Source: Armatimonadota bacterium (GTDB lineage Bacteria; Armatimonadota; UBA5829). Taken from it: DNA of 44,213 nt. Made by a program: the position numbers and the translations under genes. Of the stretch, positions 33,873 through 42,796 are shown piece after piece; position 1 is the first letter of the stretch, and each line of letters starts with the position of its first letter. The stretch lies in NCBI GenBank assembly GCA_026392045.1, contig JAPLCU010000007.1, forward strand, positions 1-44,213. The letters run 5' to 3'. The notes beneath the pieces were generated by a model, which was not told the DNA's origin, ran no database searches, and saw only the letters and a list, made by a program, of their open reading frames with translations.

Positions 33873-33924
33873 GGGATCAGAGATCCCTCTTGAGTAGCTG
33901 CGGGCGCATCAGAGATTGCGCCCG
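33873..33924. repeat. ATCAGAGAT-loop hairpins, copies 3 and 4
   Basis: GGG-ATCAGAGAT-CCC (33873-33887) is followed by CGGGCGC (33901-33907), ATCAGAGATT and GCGCCCG (33918-33924), then AACA. The second has the same layout and loop as 1221-1244 but a different stem, with every change compensated. They lie between the URO-D gene and convergent pheA, and an inverted TTATAGG repeat fragment follows to 33966. Confidence 0.8.
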
Positions 33925-33967
33925 AACATATTACTTATGACTTAAAACTTATAACCTATAACTTCTG

Positions 33968-35032
33968 TCACTCAGCCTCAGGATAACTCCCCAGCACCCT
34001 CACAAACATTGCCATCTCGCCTAACTTGGCAAGAGCGCGCTGCATGTTTGCATCTTTTTCATGGGCCTGGCAATCTACGAAGAAGATATACTCCCACGGC
34101 ATCTGCTTGGTAGGACGGCTTTCTATCATCATCAGGTTGATGTTTTCATCCTCAAACACTTTGAGGGAGTGGAAGAGCGAACCGGACTTATGCGGCACCG
34201 AGAACACAACCGATGTCTTGTCCTTGCCGCAGGGCTCATGCTTTGAATGACCTATTATAAGAAATCGGGTCTTATTGTGCGGGTTATCCTCTATGCCCTG
34301 GGCTACGATATTCAGGCCGTATTCGCGCGCAGCCAGCGTGCTGGCGATCGCTGCGCTGGTCGGGTAACCCTCGCACATTTTCGCGCCCTTGGCGGTGCTT
34401 GAGACCTCGAGGATTTCAACTCCAGGCATATTGGTCGCAAGCCAATTTCGGCACTGAGCGAACGCCTGACCAATGGAATATATCTGCTTTATTTCAGACA
34501 TTTCCGTGCCCTCTGAGAGCAAATTATGCGAAATTGGCGCATAGATTTCCGCGCAAATCCTCAGATCGGAAAGCAAAAACATATCCAGTGTGTGATTCAC
34601 AATACCCTCGGTGGAGTTCTCCACCGGCACCACACCATAATGCGCGTTGTTGCGTTCGACCGCGCTGAAAACATCCGGAATGGTATTCACGGGCACGAAT
34701 GTTGTCGAATCACCAAACTTCATAATGCTGGCGATATGCGTATTGCTGCCTGCTGGGCCGAAATAAGACACTGTAACAGGCTTTTCTAGCGCGCGGCAGG
34801 CGGAAATAACCTCACGAAAGATCGCGCTCATTGGGGCATCGCCAAGAGGGCCTTTGTTGTTCCTGAGCACGCCGTTCATCACCTGCATCTCCCGATCAGG
34901 CGCAAAAATGCTTTTTGAGCCTCTGCTTTTGAGGTTTCCGATCTTTATGGCGCAGTTCGCACGCTCGTTGAGCATCTCCACAAGCTTGGCATCTATATCA
35001 TCTATTTTTTTACGTATCTCAGATATGTCCAA
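33968..35032 (-). CDS. pheA: bifunctional chorismate mutase / prephenate dehydratase
   Basis: 354 residues in the usual order. An AroQ-type chorismate mutase occupies residues 1-85, beginning MDISEIRKKIDDIDAKLVEM. Prephenate dehydratase (about 88-265) follows with SYFGPAGSNTHIA, VVPVENSTEGIVNHTLD and the catalytic TRF in NPHNKTRFLIIG. A regulatory ACT domain (about 275-350) has KSGSLFHSLKVFEDENIN and ESRPTK for phenylalanine feedback. Together they turn chorismate into phenylpyruvate. The start is TTG 35032 with AAGGA about 8 bases upstream. Monocistronic and convergent with the URO-D gene. Confidence 0.96.
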   Translation of the reverse strand: MDISEIRKKIDDIDAKLVEMLNERANCAIKIGNLKSRGSKSIFAPDREMQVMNGVLRNNKGPLGDAPMSAIFREVISACRALEKPVTVSYFGPAGSNTHIASIMKFGDSTTFVPVNTIPDVFSAVERNNAHYGVVPVENSTEGIVNHTLDMFLLSDLRICAEIYAPISHNLLSEGTEMSEIKQIYSIGQAFAQCRNWLATNMPGVEILEVSSTAKGAKMCEGYPTSAAIASTLAAREYGLNIVAQGIEDNPHNKTRFLIIGHSKHEPCGKDKTSVVFSVPHKSGSLFHSLKVFEDENINLMMIESRPTKQMPWEYIFFVDCQAHEKDANMQRALAKLGEMAMFVRVLGSYPEAE

Positions 35033-35278
35033 TTTTCAGTCCTTAGTGGCTAGTCGTTCAAATATTCTTAAGGATACATTAGGCATGGATGCTGAAGTTC
35101 CCTCCATGGCCTGATGACGGATGTTATCAGCGCTCTTATTGTATCGCAAAACGCGCGAAACGCCAAATTGATGCGTCCCCGTATTGGGCAATTTTCCAAA
35201 TAAGCAGGTAATTCCCACTCAAACGGCTAAGTGATAAATTGGAAATATGTGGCTATGTCCGCTGTTTTAGGAGATATT

Positions 35279-35398
35279 ATGGCTGAGGCTAAAAAAATGG
35301 AAAAGAAGGAGATTCCGATCTCCGGCGGCAGAAAGCTGATCTATTACACGTTCAGCAAGCAAGAAAAGGCGGAAGAGAAAAAGCAATGTCAGAATTGA
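35279..35398 (+). CDS. 39-residue small protein overlapping galT
   Basis: The ATG at 35279 has AGGAG (35269-35273) 5 bases upstream. It reads MAEAKKMEKKEIPISGGRKL, then IYYTFSKQEKAEEKKQCQN, and stops at TGA 35396-35398, inside the first codons of galT (ATG 35386). The 13-base overlap and the lack of a separate strong site for galT suggest translational coupling. The protein is highly charged with a short central ISGGRKLIYYTF core and no membrane segment. No family recognised. It may be a real regulator or partner, or mainly a device that loads ribosomes onto galT. Confidence 0.65.
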   Translation: MAEAKKMEKKEIPISGGRKLIYYTFSKQEKAEEKKQCQN

Positions 35399-36396
35399 GA
35401 TGGCACCCGATTTTAGAGCAGTGGGTGATTACGGCTACCCATCGCCAGGATAGAACATTTTTGCCGCCGGATGATTATTGTCCGATTTGCCCCACCAAAC
35501 CGGGCGCATTCCCGACTGAAATTCCGGACGAAAACTATGATATCGTCGTGTTCGATAACAAGTTCCCGTCTATGAATCATCCGGCCCCCGAGCCTGCGGT
35601 GGAAGCGACCGAGCTTTACAAAGTTGCACCTGCGGACGGCGTTTGCGAGGTTATCAGTTATACATCCAGGCACATCGGCACGCTCACGGATATGGATTTG
35701 CAGGGTATGCGAAATCTGGTTGATGTTTGGACGGATAGATACCGAGACCTGGGCAGCAAGGATTTCATCGATTACGTGCTGATTTTCGAGAACAAAGGCA
35801 AGGACATCGGCGTGACCCTCTATCACCCGCACGGGCAGATCTACGGGTTCCCATTCATCCCGCCAAAAGTTCAGAGAGAGCTGAACTCAGCCGAGAATCA
35901 CAAAGCCAAGACCGGCAAGTGCCTCTTTTGTGATATCATCGCCGAGGAGCAAAAAGATGGCAGGCGCATAGTTGTGGAGAACGATTCGTTCTTCGCTGCG
36001 ATTCCGTTCTTCGCGCGCTACCCGTATGAGGTTTATATCCTCTCGAAGAAGCATCATCCGAGTATGCTCACGTTCGACGACAAAGAAAAAATGGATTTGG
36101 CAAACATACTGAAAGCTGTCCTGCTGAAATATGACAACCTCTGGGGAATATCTTTGCCTTACATGATGATAATGCACCAGGCCCCGACCGACGGCGGCGA
36201 CTATGATCATTATCATTTCCATATAGAGTTCCATCCGCCGAACCGCACGGAAAATAAGCTAAAATATATCGCAGGCTGCGAGACCGGCGCGGGTTCTTAC
36301 ATAAACGACACCCTAGCCGAAGAAAAGGCCGAGGAGCTTAGAAACGCCGAACCGAGCACGGCGGCGAATACACATTTGGTTTTGACGGAGGATTAG
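35386..36396 (+). CDS. galT: galactose-1-phosphate uridylyltransferase
   Basis: 336 residues. Exchanges UMP between UDP-glucose and galactose-1-phosphate in the Leloir pathway. The nucleophile is H149 in the H147-P-H149-G-Q151 motif of YHPHGQIYGF. The zinc-site cysteines are in YCPICPTKPG (near residue 30), and a second HIT-type domain has DHYHFHIEFHPP near residue 280. SELRWHPILEQWVI at the start is typical. Followed by galK after 3 bases, so the two form an operon. galE is not in the window; the epimerase at 20.9 kb does not look like it. Confidence 0.95.
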   Translation: MSELRWHPILEQWVITATHRQDRTFLPPDDYCPICPTKPGAFPTEIPDENYDIVVFDNKFPSMNHPAPEPAVEATELYKVAPADGVCEVISYTSRHIGTLTDMDLQGMRNLVDVWTDRYRDLGSKDFIDYVLIFENKGKDIGVTLYHPHGQIYGFPFIPPKVQRELNSAENHKAKTGKCLFCDIIAEEQKDGRRIVVENDSFFAAIPFFARYPYEVYILSKKHHPSMLTFDDKEKMDLANILKAVLLKYDNLWGISLPYMMIMHQAPTDGGDYDHYHFHIEFHPPNRTENKLKYIAGCETGAGSYINDTLAEEKAEELRNAEPSTAANTHLVLTED

Positions 36397-36399
36397 CGC

Positions 36400-37569
36400 A
36401 TGAACGAAAGAATAGATAATCTCAAGAAAGATTTTCAGAGGCTGTATGGGTCGGCTCCGGCTGTGCTGGTCAAGGGACCGGGACGAGTTGATCTTATGGG
36501 TATCCACACAGACTACAACGACGGCTTTGTGCTGCCTATTGCGGTGAACGTGGATGTGCTTGCTGTCGGCAAAGCGCGCGACGACCGAAAAGTCAGCGTT
36601 CACTCAATAAATTTCGATAAAACAGCCGAGTTCTCGCTGGACAATATCGAATTTGACAACGTCAACCGCTGGAGCAATTATATCAGAGGCGTCTGCCATT
36701 TTATTCAGGAGAAAGGCATCATGCTGCAAGGCGCGAATATCGTGCTGCACGGCAACGTGCCTCTTGGCTCGGGACTTTCTAGCTCTGCCGCGCTAGAAAT
36801 GGCGACTGGCGTTCTCTTCCAGGCGCTCACGGGCTTTGAAATGAGCGGACCGGATATGGCGCTGGTCGGGCAGAGGGCTGAGAACAAGTTCGTCGGCGTC
36901 AATACCGGTATTATGGATCAATTCGTCTCCCGCAACGGCCAAAAGGACCACGCGCTGTTTTTGGATTGCCGATCTCTGGCTTTCGAGCAGCTTCCGCTGG
37001 ATACCTCCAAGGTCAAGGTTGTCGTCTGCAACACAATGAAGCAGCGGGGCCTGGTGGATAGCGAATATGGCCTGCGCCGCAGCCAGTGTGAGGAGGCGGT
37101 GAGGCTTTTCCAGCAGTGGAAGCCAGGCGTTAAGGCGCTGCGAGATGTGACCTGCGGCGATCTTGCCAAGTATGGCGATAAATTGCCGGAAGTGGTGCGT
37201 ATGCGCGCTGAGCATGTGATTTCCGAAAACGAGCGCGGTTTGAAATGCCGCGAAGTTTTGGCTTCCGGTGGGCTTGAGGAATTCGGCGAGCTGATGAATG
37301 CCTCGCACGATTCCGCAAGAGATTGCTATGAAGTAAGCTGCCCCGAGCTCGAAGCTATGGTCGAAGTGACCAGGTCCGCGCCGGGTTCGCTCTGCGGACG
37401 ATTAGCGGGCGCGGGTTTCGGCGGCTGCACGGTGAGCCTCGTAGGGGATGCGTCGGTCGAAGACTTCGTGGAGACCGTTAAGCGCGAATACGAAAAGAAA
37501 ACCGGCCTCGCACCCGCCCTCTACGTTTGCACGGCAGAGGACGGCGCTGGAGTTTTGGAGACGAACTAA
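36400..37569 (+). CDS. galK: galactokinase
   Basis: 389 residues, GHMP kinase family. Phosphorylates alpha-D-galactose at C1 with ATP. The galactokinase signature is GPGRVDLMGIHTDYNDGFVL (near residue 27). Motif 2, GSGLSSSAALEMATG, binds phosphate. The C-terminal GRLAGAGFGGCTVSLV closes the nucleotide site. GGAGG at the end of galT serves as the ribosome-binding site. Some relatives phosphorylate other sugars such as N-acetylgalactosamine or arabinose, but the pairing with galT supports galactose. Confidence 0.95.
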   Translation: MNERIDNLKKDFQRLYGSAPAVLVKGPGRVDLMGIHTDYNDGFVLPIAVNVDVLAVGKARDDRKVSVHSINFDKTAEFSLDNIEFDNVNRWSNYIRGVCHFIQEKGIMLQGANIVLHGNVPLGSGLSSSAALEMATGVLFQALTGFEMSGPDMALVGQRAENKFVGVNTGIMDQFVSRNGQKDHALFLDCRSLAFEQLPLDTSKVKVVVCNTMKQRGLVDSEYGLRRSQCEEAVRLFQQWKPGVKALRDVTCGDLAKYGDKLPEVVRMRAEHVISENERGLKCREVLASGGLEEFGELMNASHDSARDCYEVSCPELEAMVEVTRSAPGSLCGRLAGAGFGGCTVSLVGDASVEDFVETVKREYEKKTGLAPALYVCTAEDGAGVLETN

Positions 37570-37575
37570 TTTCTA

Positions 37576-37648
37576 TCACGAAAATACGAAAGGAGAAAAG
37601 CATGAAAAAAGAATTTTGTGCTTTTCGTAATTTCGTGCTTTCGTGATT
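37576..37648. terminator. inverted repeat in the galK-dsbD convergent gap
   Basis: ATCACGAAA (37576-37584) and TTTCGTGAT (37640-37648) are perfect ends of a longer imperfect hairpin built of CACGAAA/TACGAAA units. It can terminate from both sides. Inside is a short frame, AAAGGAG then ATG 37603 and 14 codons to TGA, which probably arises from the repeat by chance. Confidence 0.6.
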
Positions 37649-37677
37649 AAATTTGGATCTGCGTTTCTTATCAGAAC

Positions 37678-39438
37678 CTACTTAACCTGCTCCATGCGCT
37701 TGATCATTTCGGCTGAGCTTACCATTTCCACTATCCTCAGAGGCTTGATCTCTTTACCGGAGCTATCTATGAATATTAATGCAGGATAGCCTTGCACCTG
37801 ATATTTGACCTTCGCGGCAAAGAGCGCATTGCTTTCTTTGGATGCGTCCACTCGGTATCGGGTGAACTTTTGCGCGGCGTTGATCACTTTCGGGTCGCGG
37901 AACGGGCCATGCTCGAGTTCCTTGCATACCATGCACCATGACGCTGTGAAGTCTATCATCACAGGTTTGCTGTTCTTTGCAGCTTGGGCGACTTTTTCAG
38001 GCGTGTATACCTGCCAAGTCATATTCGCACTCTTCGGCACATGGGTGGTCAGCATCAATGCCGCTAGCGCGATGGCTCCTACACCTCCGGTTTTGCCAAA
38101 ATATGACCCGAATTTGATCGCGGATACGGACTTATCGAAGAAGCCGAGATATACGCCCCCTGCAACTACGACTGCGGGGAGAAGAAAACGCCCTATAGCT
38201 TCGGGCAGCATCGGTTGCACAAAATACGCCGCCGCTCCCAAAAGCAGGAAGCCCGATACTTTCTTAACAGCTACCATCCACATACCCGGCACGGGCATCT
38301 TGCCCGAAAATGCCGCCAGTAAGAATAGAGGAAGACCGAAGCCGATGGAGAGCACGAAAAACATCGCAAAGCCCATCAGCGGGCTGCCGAGTTTGGTGAT
38401 TAAAAGCATCAGACCGAGCACAACCGGGCCCGCGCAGGGAGCAACGACTATTCCAAACGCCAACCCCATCACCAGCGCGCCCAGATATCCGCCCTTCCCC
38501 GAGGCTCTATTTGCCATGAACGCCGGCGGGCGCAGCTCGAACAGGCCGAACATGGATAACGCAAGAGCCACCAGCAGCATCGTAATGCCCACAGTGACAA
38601 CAGGACTCTGCATGGCCTCGCCAAACGCCCTGCCGGTGAGCGCGGCAGCCACGCCCAGCGCTGAATACATTATAGAGATTCCCAGGGTGTATGTGCCCGC
38701 CAGACCATAGACGCGCTTGCCGTTAGAACCTGCCTGTGAGCTGAAATAGCCGATTGTGACCGGTATCATCGGATATACACACGGGGTGAGCGCCAACAGC
38801 AAACCGGCCCCAAACAGCATCAAGAGTTGCAGCCAGAGACTCATCCCGGCGAGCTGATTGAAGATTCCGGCTGCCGAATCGCCTCCTCCTCCAACGGAGG
38901 CAGCGGTCGATACGAATATGGTCTTGTTGATCTGTTTCACGGCTTCGCCGGATTTGGCGATGGTCACATTAAGCTTGGCCTGGGAGATCTGCGGAGGGTA
39001 GCATTGTTCTCCCTTGCAAGCCTGGGTGTCCAGCTTTGAAACGATTGTGATCGTGCCGGGCTTGGTGTCTTTCCCCACCTTGCCTGTGAGGCGGATGACG
39101 AACTTACCCTCGTAAACCGTGATTTTTTCACCGGAGCCTGCGGGGAACTCGATGGTTATGCCTTTCGGATATGCAGGTTTACCGAGCGTGATGCTCTTTG
39201 GCGCAGTTATGGTCAGCTTTGCGGAGTAGAGCTGATTCTTTGCATCACCGATATGGTAGCCAGTTTTGACCCTTCCCACCACGGCAAGCGAAAAGCTGCT
39301 TCCAGGCTTGAGTTTGTCAACGGACAGCAATATTTTGCTCGTAACAACAGGTTCGGGCGTTCCCGCCGCCTCAAATGCAGCGCCGCAGGTTGCCAGAAGA
39401 GTGATAACTGTGATATTGATGAGTATTCTTATGCGCAT
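37678..39438 (-). CDS. dsbD: thiol:disulfide interchange protein DsbD
   Basis: 586 residues from the ATG at 39438 (MRIRILINITVITLL), which gives a clean signal peptide; in-frame ATGs at 39480 and 39462 are possible. Carries electrons from cytoplasmic thioredoxin across the membrane to keep periplasmic thiols reduced. The N-terminal immunoglobulin-like domain (KLKPGSSFSLAVVGRVKTGYH) is followed by eight membrane helices with ALTPCVYPMIP and VVAPCAGPVVLG, whose cysteines form the redox pair. The C-terminal thioredoxin domain has FTASWCMVCKELEHG. Fits a diderm cell with periplasmic disulfide chemistry. No c-type cytochrome genes lie next to it. Confidence 0.93.
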   Translation of the reverse strand: MRIRILINITVITLLATCGAAFEAAGTPEPVVTSKILLSVDKLKPGSSFSLAVVGRVKTGYHIGDAKNQLYSAKLTITAPKSITLGKPAYPKGITIEFPAGSGEKITVYEGKFVIRLTGKVGKDTKPGTITIVSKLDTQACKGEQCYPPQISQAKLNVTIAKSGEAVKQINKTIFVSTAASVGGGGDSAAGIFNQLAGMSLWLQLLMLFGAGLLLALTPCVYPMIPVTIGYFSSQAGSNGKRVYGLAGTYTLGISIMYSALGVAAALTGRAFGEAMQSPVVTVGITMLLVALALSMFGLFELRPPAFMANRASGKGGYLGALVMGLAFGIVVAPCAGPVVLGLMLLITKLGSPLMGFAMFFVLSIGFGLPLFLLAAFSGKMPVPGMWMVAVKKVSGFLLLGAAAYFVQPMLPEAIGRFLLPAVVVAGGVYLGFFDKSVSAIKFGSYFGKTGGVGAIALAALMLTTHVPKSANMTWQVYTPEKVAQAAKNSKPVMIDFTASWCMVCKELEHGPFRDPKVINAAQKFTRYRVDASKESNALFAAKVKYQVQGYPALIFIDSSGKEIKPLRIVEMVSSAEMIKRMEQVK

Positions 39439-39521
39439 AACATGTCTAATATACCAGATCATGCTCCTCACGTCACGCATTGGTTGAGTAATTTTCCAGG
39501 AATTTGCAAATTTATTGTCGC

Positions 39522-39545
39522 GTTTCGGGGTTTACGCTTCGCTCT
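39522..39545. repeat. half copy of the GTTTCGGGATTT repeat
   Basis: GTTTCGGGGTTTACGCTTCG followed by CTC is the left arm and middle of the palindromic family seen at 7199 and 15844; the right arm is lost. It sits just downstream of the GH31 gene. Confidence 0.5.
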
Positions 39546-39557
39546 GACCATCGGTTT

Positions 39558-42302
39558 TTACTTCTTGCTCTCTATTAAGCTGACAACCTGTGCCTCACCG
39601 TCGTATTTCACGGTAATATCAGGCTTTGATATTTCGAGGCCCGTACCGTGGTTGCTGCCTGCGAATGTTATATCGAAAGTACGGGTTTGGAGCATTCCTG
39701 GGAAGCTGCCCTTGCGTTTGCCTATGGTCAGGGTTTGTTTGGCCTCGTTCCAGGTGAGCGAAATTAGGGAGTATGCGCCCTTTTCGTAGTTGTAGTTGTC
39801 GTTTTCGTCTTCGTAGATTGTGAACTTGCCGTCTGCGCCGCGATAGATTCGTATTTCGATCGTGTCGGCGGGCTTTTCGGTGGAGTATTGGATGAATGGC
39901 CCCATCGGGATGATCGCGCCTGCGCGGACATAGATCGGGATTGAATCTATGGGCGCAGCGGCTTTGAGAGACTTGCCGCCATCTAACTTTTCGCCTGTCC
40001 AGAAATCATACCACTTGGTCTTGGCGGGCAGATAAAGGCTGCGGCTGGTTGCGCCCTTTTCGAGAACCGGGTTTATGAGCAGCGATGGGCCGAACATGAA
40101 CTGATCGGCTATTTTGAGCGTTTTCGGGTCTGTGCGGAAGTCCATTGGCAGCGCCCGCATCATGCTGTAGCCCTGGTCGGTGACCATCCAGGCCGTTGAA
40201 TAGATATAAGGCAGCAGGCGGTAGCGCAGGTTATCGAATTTCACCTGAATCTTCTCGGCATCAGGGCCGAATTTCCACATTTCCCGGCCGCCGTTTGTGC
40301 CATGCACCCTGAAGATCGGGCAGAACGAACCCCACTCGAACCACCTCAGGAACAGCTCGCGGTATTCGGGGTCCTGTGGGTCTCGCCCCTGGAAACCACC
40401 GATATCGGTCGCCCAATATGGGATTCCCGTCATGCAGAAATTGAGGCCCGATGCGACCTGCTTTTTGAACACGTCCCAGGTTCCCACGATATCGCCCGAC
40501 CATACAACCGACGCGTTGCGCTGGATTCCGGCGTAGCAAGAACGTGTGAGGATGTACACTCTTTTGTCCGATGTGGCCTTGCGCTGGCCCTCGTAGATGG
40601 CCTGTGTGGTCATCAGCGGATACGCGCTCCAAACCTTGGCTCCAGCACCCATCCCGGTCTTGAACTCGCGGGCTTGATCGGGTTGAATCGGCCATGTGTA
40701 TTCAGGCTCGGTAGCATCCAACCACCATGCATCGATTCCCTTGCTGAAAAGCTGATCTTTCATCTGCCGCCAATAAATTTCGCGCGCCTGCGGGTTGAAC
40801 GGGTCATAATATGCGGCACAGGGTTGTGTAGCGGGAAATAGACCCCCGATAGCTTTCAGTTCATCATAATTCTTGCTGCCCGGATCGAACTTCGGCCACA
40901 CCGAGATCATTATCTTGAGATTATATTTTTCGTGCAGGGTCTTTATGGCTCCAGCCATGTCCGGGTAGCGCTCGGGGTCGAACTCATGAGAACCCCATGG
41001 TTTGGGATTCCAGTAATACCAGTCCTGAACGATGTTATCGATCGGAATAGACCGTGATCTGTAACCCTCGGCCACATCCAACAGCTCCTGCTGGGTGTGA
41101 TAATGCTCCTTGCACTGCCAAAGACCATAGGCCCACTTGCCGAACATGGGAGCCTGGCCGGTGGCTTTGCGGTATGATGCAATCACGTCATTGAGATCAG
41201 GGCCGTAGATGAAGTAATAATCGATTGCCTCGGCAACCTGCGATGACCAGCTAATAAACGGCGATTTTATCGGTTTGTGCCAGTAGAGCCTGGCGTAAGA
41301 AGTGTTTCCGGCCTGGAAATATTCCATTTTGATGCCATATTTTGTGTTTGCATCGAGAACAATGCCCTTGGAAATTGTTTTTACGGGGCGCCCGACCCAG
41401 TCATCAATGAGGAGCTTCCCATTCACCCAGAGGCGCACGCCATCATCGCAATCCACGCTGAATTTGTATGCGCCGGCTTGCGCGGTTTTGATCTGCCCGG
41501 TCCAACGCACGCTGAACTTTTTCTGATCGACACCCTCGGCAGGCGCTCGCCACCAGTTGAAGTTGATCTGCTTGTCTGTCCTGATAACCGCCGATGCCTT
41601 GAGATCAGAATCTGAGAAATACTCGGCTTTAAGACCGCCCGGCTGCCCGTCGGGCCCAGAGAGGCTATCCGTGGGCACGAGGTCTTTGTCGCAGCCGATA
41701 TTTATCTCGCCGGTGGAAGGATTGTCCCATAGTACGCCGTAGCCTTTGCTTGAAAGCATTACCGGCGTAATATCGACTGTATTTTGCTGGTAAAGCTTGA
41801 ATTTCTCGCCGCGATAATCTAGTTTATCAAATTGCATGCAGCCGAGGCCGTAGAAAGCTTCGTCTTGCGCCATATCGAACTTCTGCTCCGCGCTGTAAAC
41901 GCTCAGTGAACCATAGGTTGCAGGAGTGATAGAGCTGCCGTCCGGCAGTTCTCCGAAAAGATTGTTGCCTTTGCCATCGGTGAACTTGACTGCGCCAGTC
42001 GACCGATCTATGCGCGCTTTGAGCTTGCCGGTGGATATCACCAGATCTTTTGAGGTCTCTTTAAGGGTCCAATTGACCGCAGGCCATTTCGCAATGACTG
42101 CAAGGCTTTTGATCTCGGGGATTTGCGATGATGGGCTATGCATTACGCGCACGATGCTATCGGTGCAGAGCTGGATTTTCGTCGCGCCGGTTGATGTGAT
42201 CAGAACAATTCCATCAGGCTGCTTTTTGAATGAGGCAACAGGCGCTGCGATAGAGGGCAGTGTTAGCGCAAGCATGGCAAAAACAATCAAACTTCTGAGC
42301 AT
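39558..42302 (-). CDS. secreted GH31 glycosidase with PA14 insert (alpha-xylosidase/alpha-glucosidase-like)
   Basis: 914 residues from the ATG at 42302, where AAGGAG lies 9 bases upstream and a signal peptide begins (MLRSLIVFAMLALTLPSIAA, cut near SIAAP). The N-terminal beta-sandwich is interrupted by a PA14 domain (about residues 195-345, with AEYFSDSDLK, SVDCDDGVRLWVNGKL and YFQAGNTSYARLYW). The (beta/alpha)8 barrel has the nucleophile aspartate in DAWWLDATEPEY (near residue 528) and the acid/base in VWSGDIVGTW. C-terminal beta domains end the protein. Cellvibrio japonicus alpha-xylosidase Xyl31A has a PA14 insert of the same type, so xyloglucan-derived oligosaccharides are plausible substrates. 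Glucosidase activity cannot be excluded. Confidence 0.92.
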   Translation of the reverse strand: MLRSLIVFAMLALTLPSIAAPVASFKKQPDGIVLITSTGATKIQLCTDSIVRVMHSPSSQIPEIKSLAVIAKWPAVNWTLKETSKDLVISTGKLKARIDRSTGAVKFTDGKGNNLFGELPDGSSITPATYGSLSVYSAEQKFDMAQDEAFYGLGCMQFDKLDYRGEKFKLYQQNTVDITPVMLSSKGYGVLWDNPSTGEINIGCDKDLVPTDSLSGPDGQPGGLKAEYFSDSDLKASAVIRTDKQINFNWWRAPAEGVDQKKFSVRWTGQIKTAQAGAYKFSVDCDDGVRLWVNGKLLIDDWVGRPVKTISKGIVLDANTKYGIKMEYFQAGNTSYARLYWHKPIKSPFISWSSQVAEAIDYYFIYGPDLNDVIASYRKATGQAPMFGKWAYGLWQCKEHYHTQQELLDVAEGYRSRSIPIDNIVQDWYYWNPKPWGSHEFDPERYPDMAGAIKTLHEKYNLKIMISVWPKFDPGSKNYDELKAIGGLFPATQPCAAYYDPFNPQAREIYWRQMKDQLFSKGIDAWWLDATEPEYTWPIQPDQAREFKTGMGAGAKVWSAYPLMTTQAIYEGQRKATSDKRVYILTRSCYAGIQRNASVVWSGDIVGTWDVFKKQVASGLNFCMTGIPYWATDIGGFQGRDPQDPEYRELFLRWFEWGSFCPIFRVHGTNGGREMWKFGPDAEKIQVKFDNLRYRLLPYIYSTAWMVTDQGYSMMRALPMDFRTDPKTLKIADQFMFGPSLLINPVLEKGATSRSLYLPAKTKWYDFWTGEKLDGGKSLKAAAPIDSIPIYVRAGAIIPMGPFIQYSTEKPADTIEIRIYRGADGKFTIYEDENDNYNYEKGAYSLISLTWNEAKQTLTIGKRKGSFPGMLQTRTFDITFAGSNHGTGLEISKPDITVKYDGEAQVVSLIESKK

Positions 42303-42529
42303 TATGGGTATCTCCTTCAAAGTCATATAAAGGAGAGTTCGCCACAAGCGCGAGTATACCCTGCACATGAACCGATGTTATTGCGTCCAGAGGAAAAAGG
42401 TTTCTTGGGGGATTGAGTGTACACAACCACATGTCCAGCCTACATTACCAGCCGAACTTGGTAGTCATTTCGCCCAGTTTTAAACAACAAACCAGGCAAA
42501 AGATAATCGTCTTCAGAGCAAGCAATCAG

Positions 42530-42778
42530 CTACGAGCTGATAATTCCGAGCTCAACGGCTCTCTTAAAAGCCTGGAACCTGTTTGAGACTCCCATCTTCA
42601 TATATGCCCTGGCGAGGTGAAAATCTACGGTTCTTTTGCTCACGCTGAGCGTATGGGCTACCTCGCTTGAACACCTACCATCGAAGATCAGTTTAAGAAT
42701 CTCTCGTTCTCTTTCCGTGAGCCTGGACATCGCCTCGGTATCCGTATCGGACACCGCAATCTGCTCGATGATCTCCAT
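42530..42778 (-). CDS. HTH-only LuxR/GerE-type DNA-binding protein
   Basis: 82 residues from the ATG at 42778; a GTG three codons upstream is possible. Nearly the whole protein is the LuxR-type helix-turn-helix: LTEREREILKLIFDGRCSSE, then VAHTLSVSKRTVDFHLARAY and the C-terminal KMGVSNRFQAFKRAVELGI. There is no receiver or ligand domain, so it is a GerE-like single-domain regulator. It lies 18 bases after the sigma-factor gene in the same direction, so it is probably cotranscribed and may act on the same promoters. 42303-42529 contains nothing else recognisable. Confidence 0.9.
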   Translation of the reverse strand: MEIIEQIAVSDTDTEAMSRLTEREREILKLIFDGRCSSEVAHTLSVSKRTVDFHLARAYMKMGVSNRFQAFKRAVELGIISS

Positions 42779-42796
42779 TCTTCCCACGCCTCCCTC

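Noticed and set aside
35036-35218. leader peptide for pheA attenuation
   Set aside because: A short minus-strand frame ends just before pheA, but it contains few phenylalanine codons, has no good start site, and no terminator/antiterminator pair was seen.
37805-38710. 301-codon plus-strand frame inside dsbD
   Set aside because: Antisense shadow of the membrane part of DsbD, with no ribosome-binding site.
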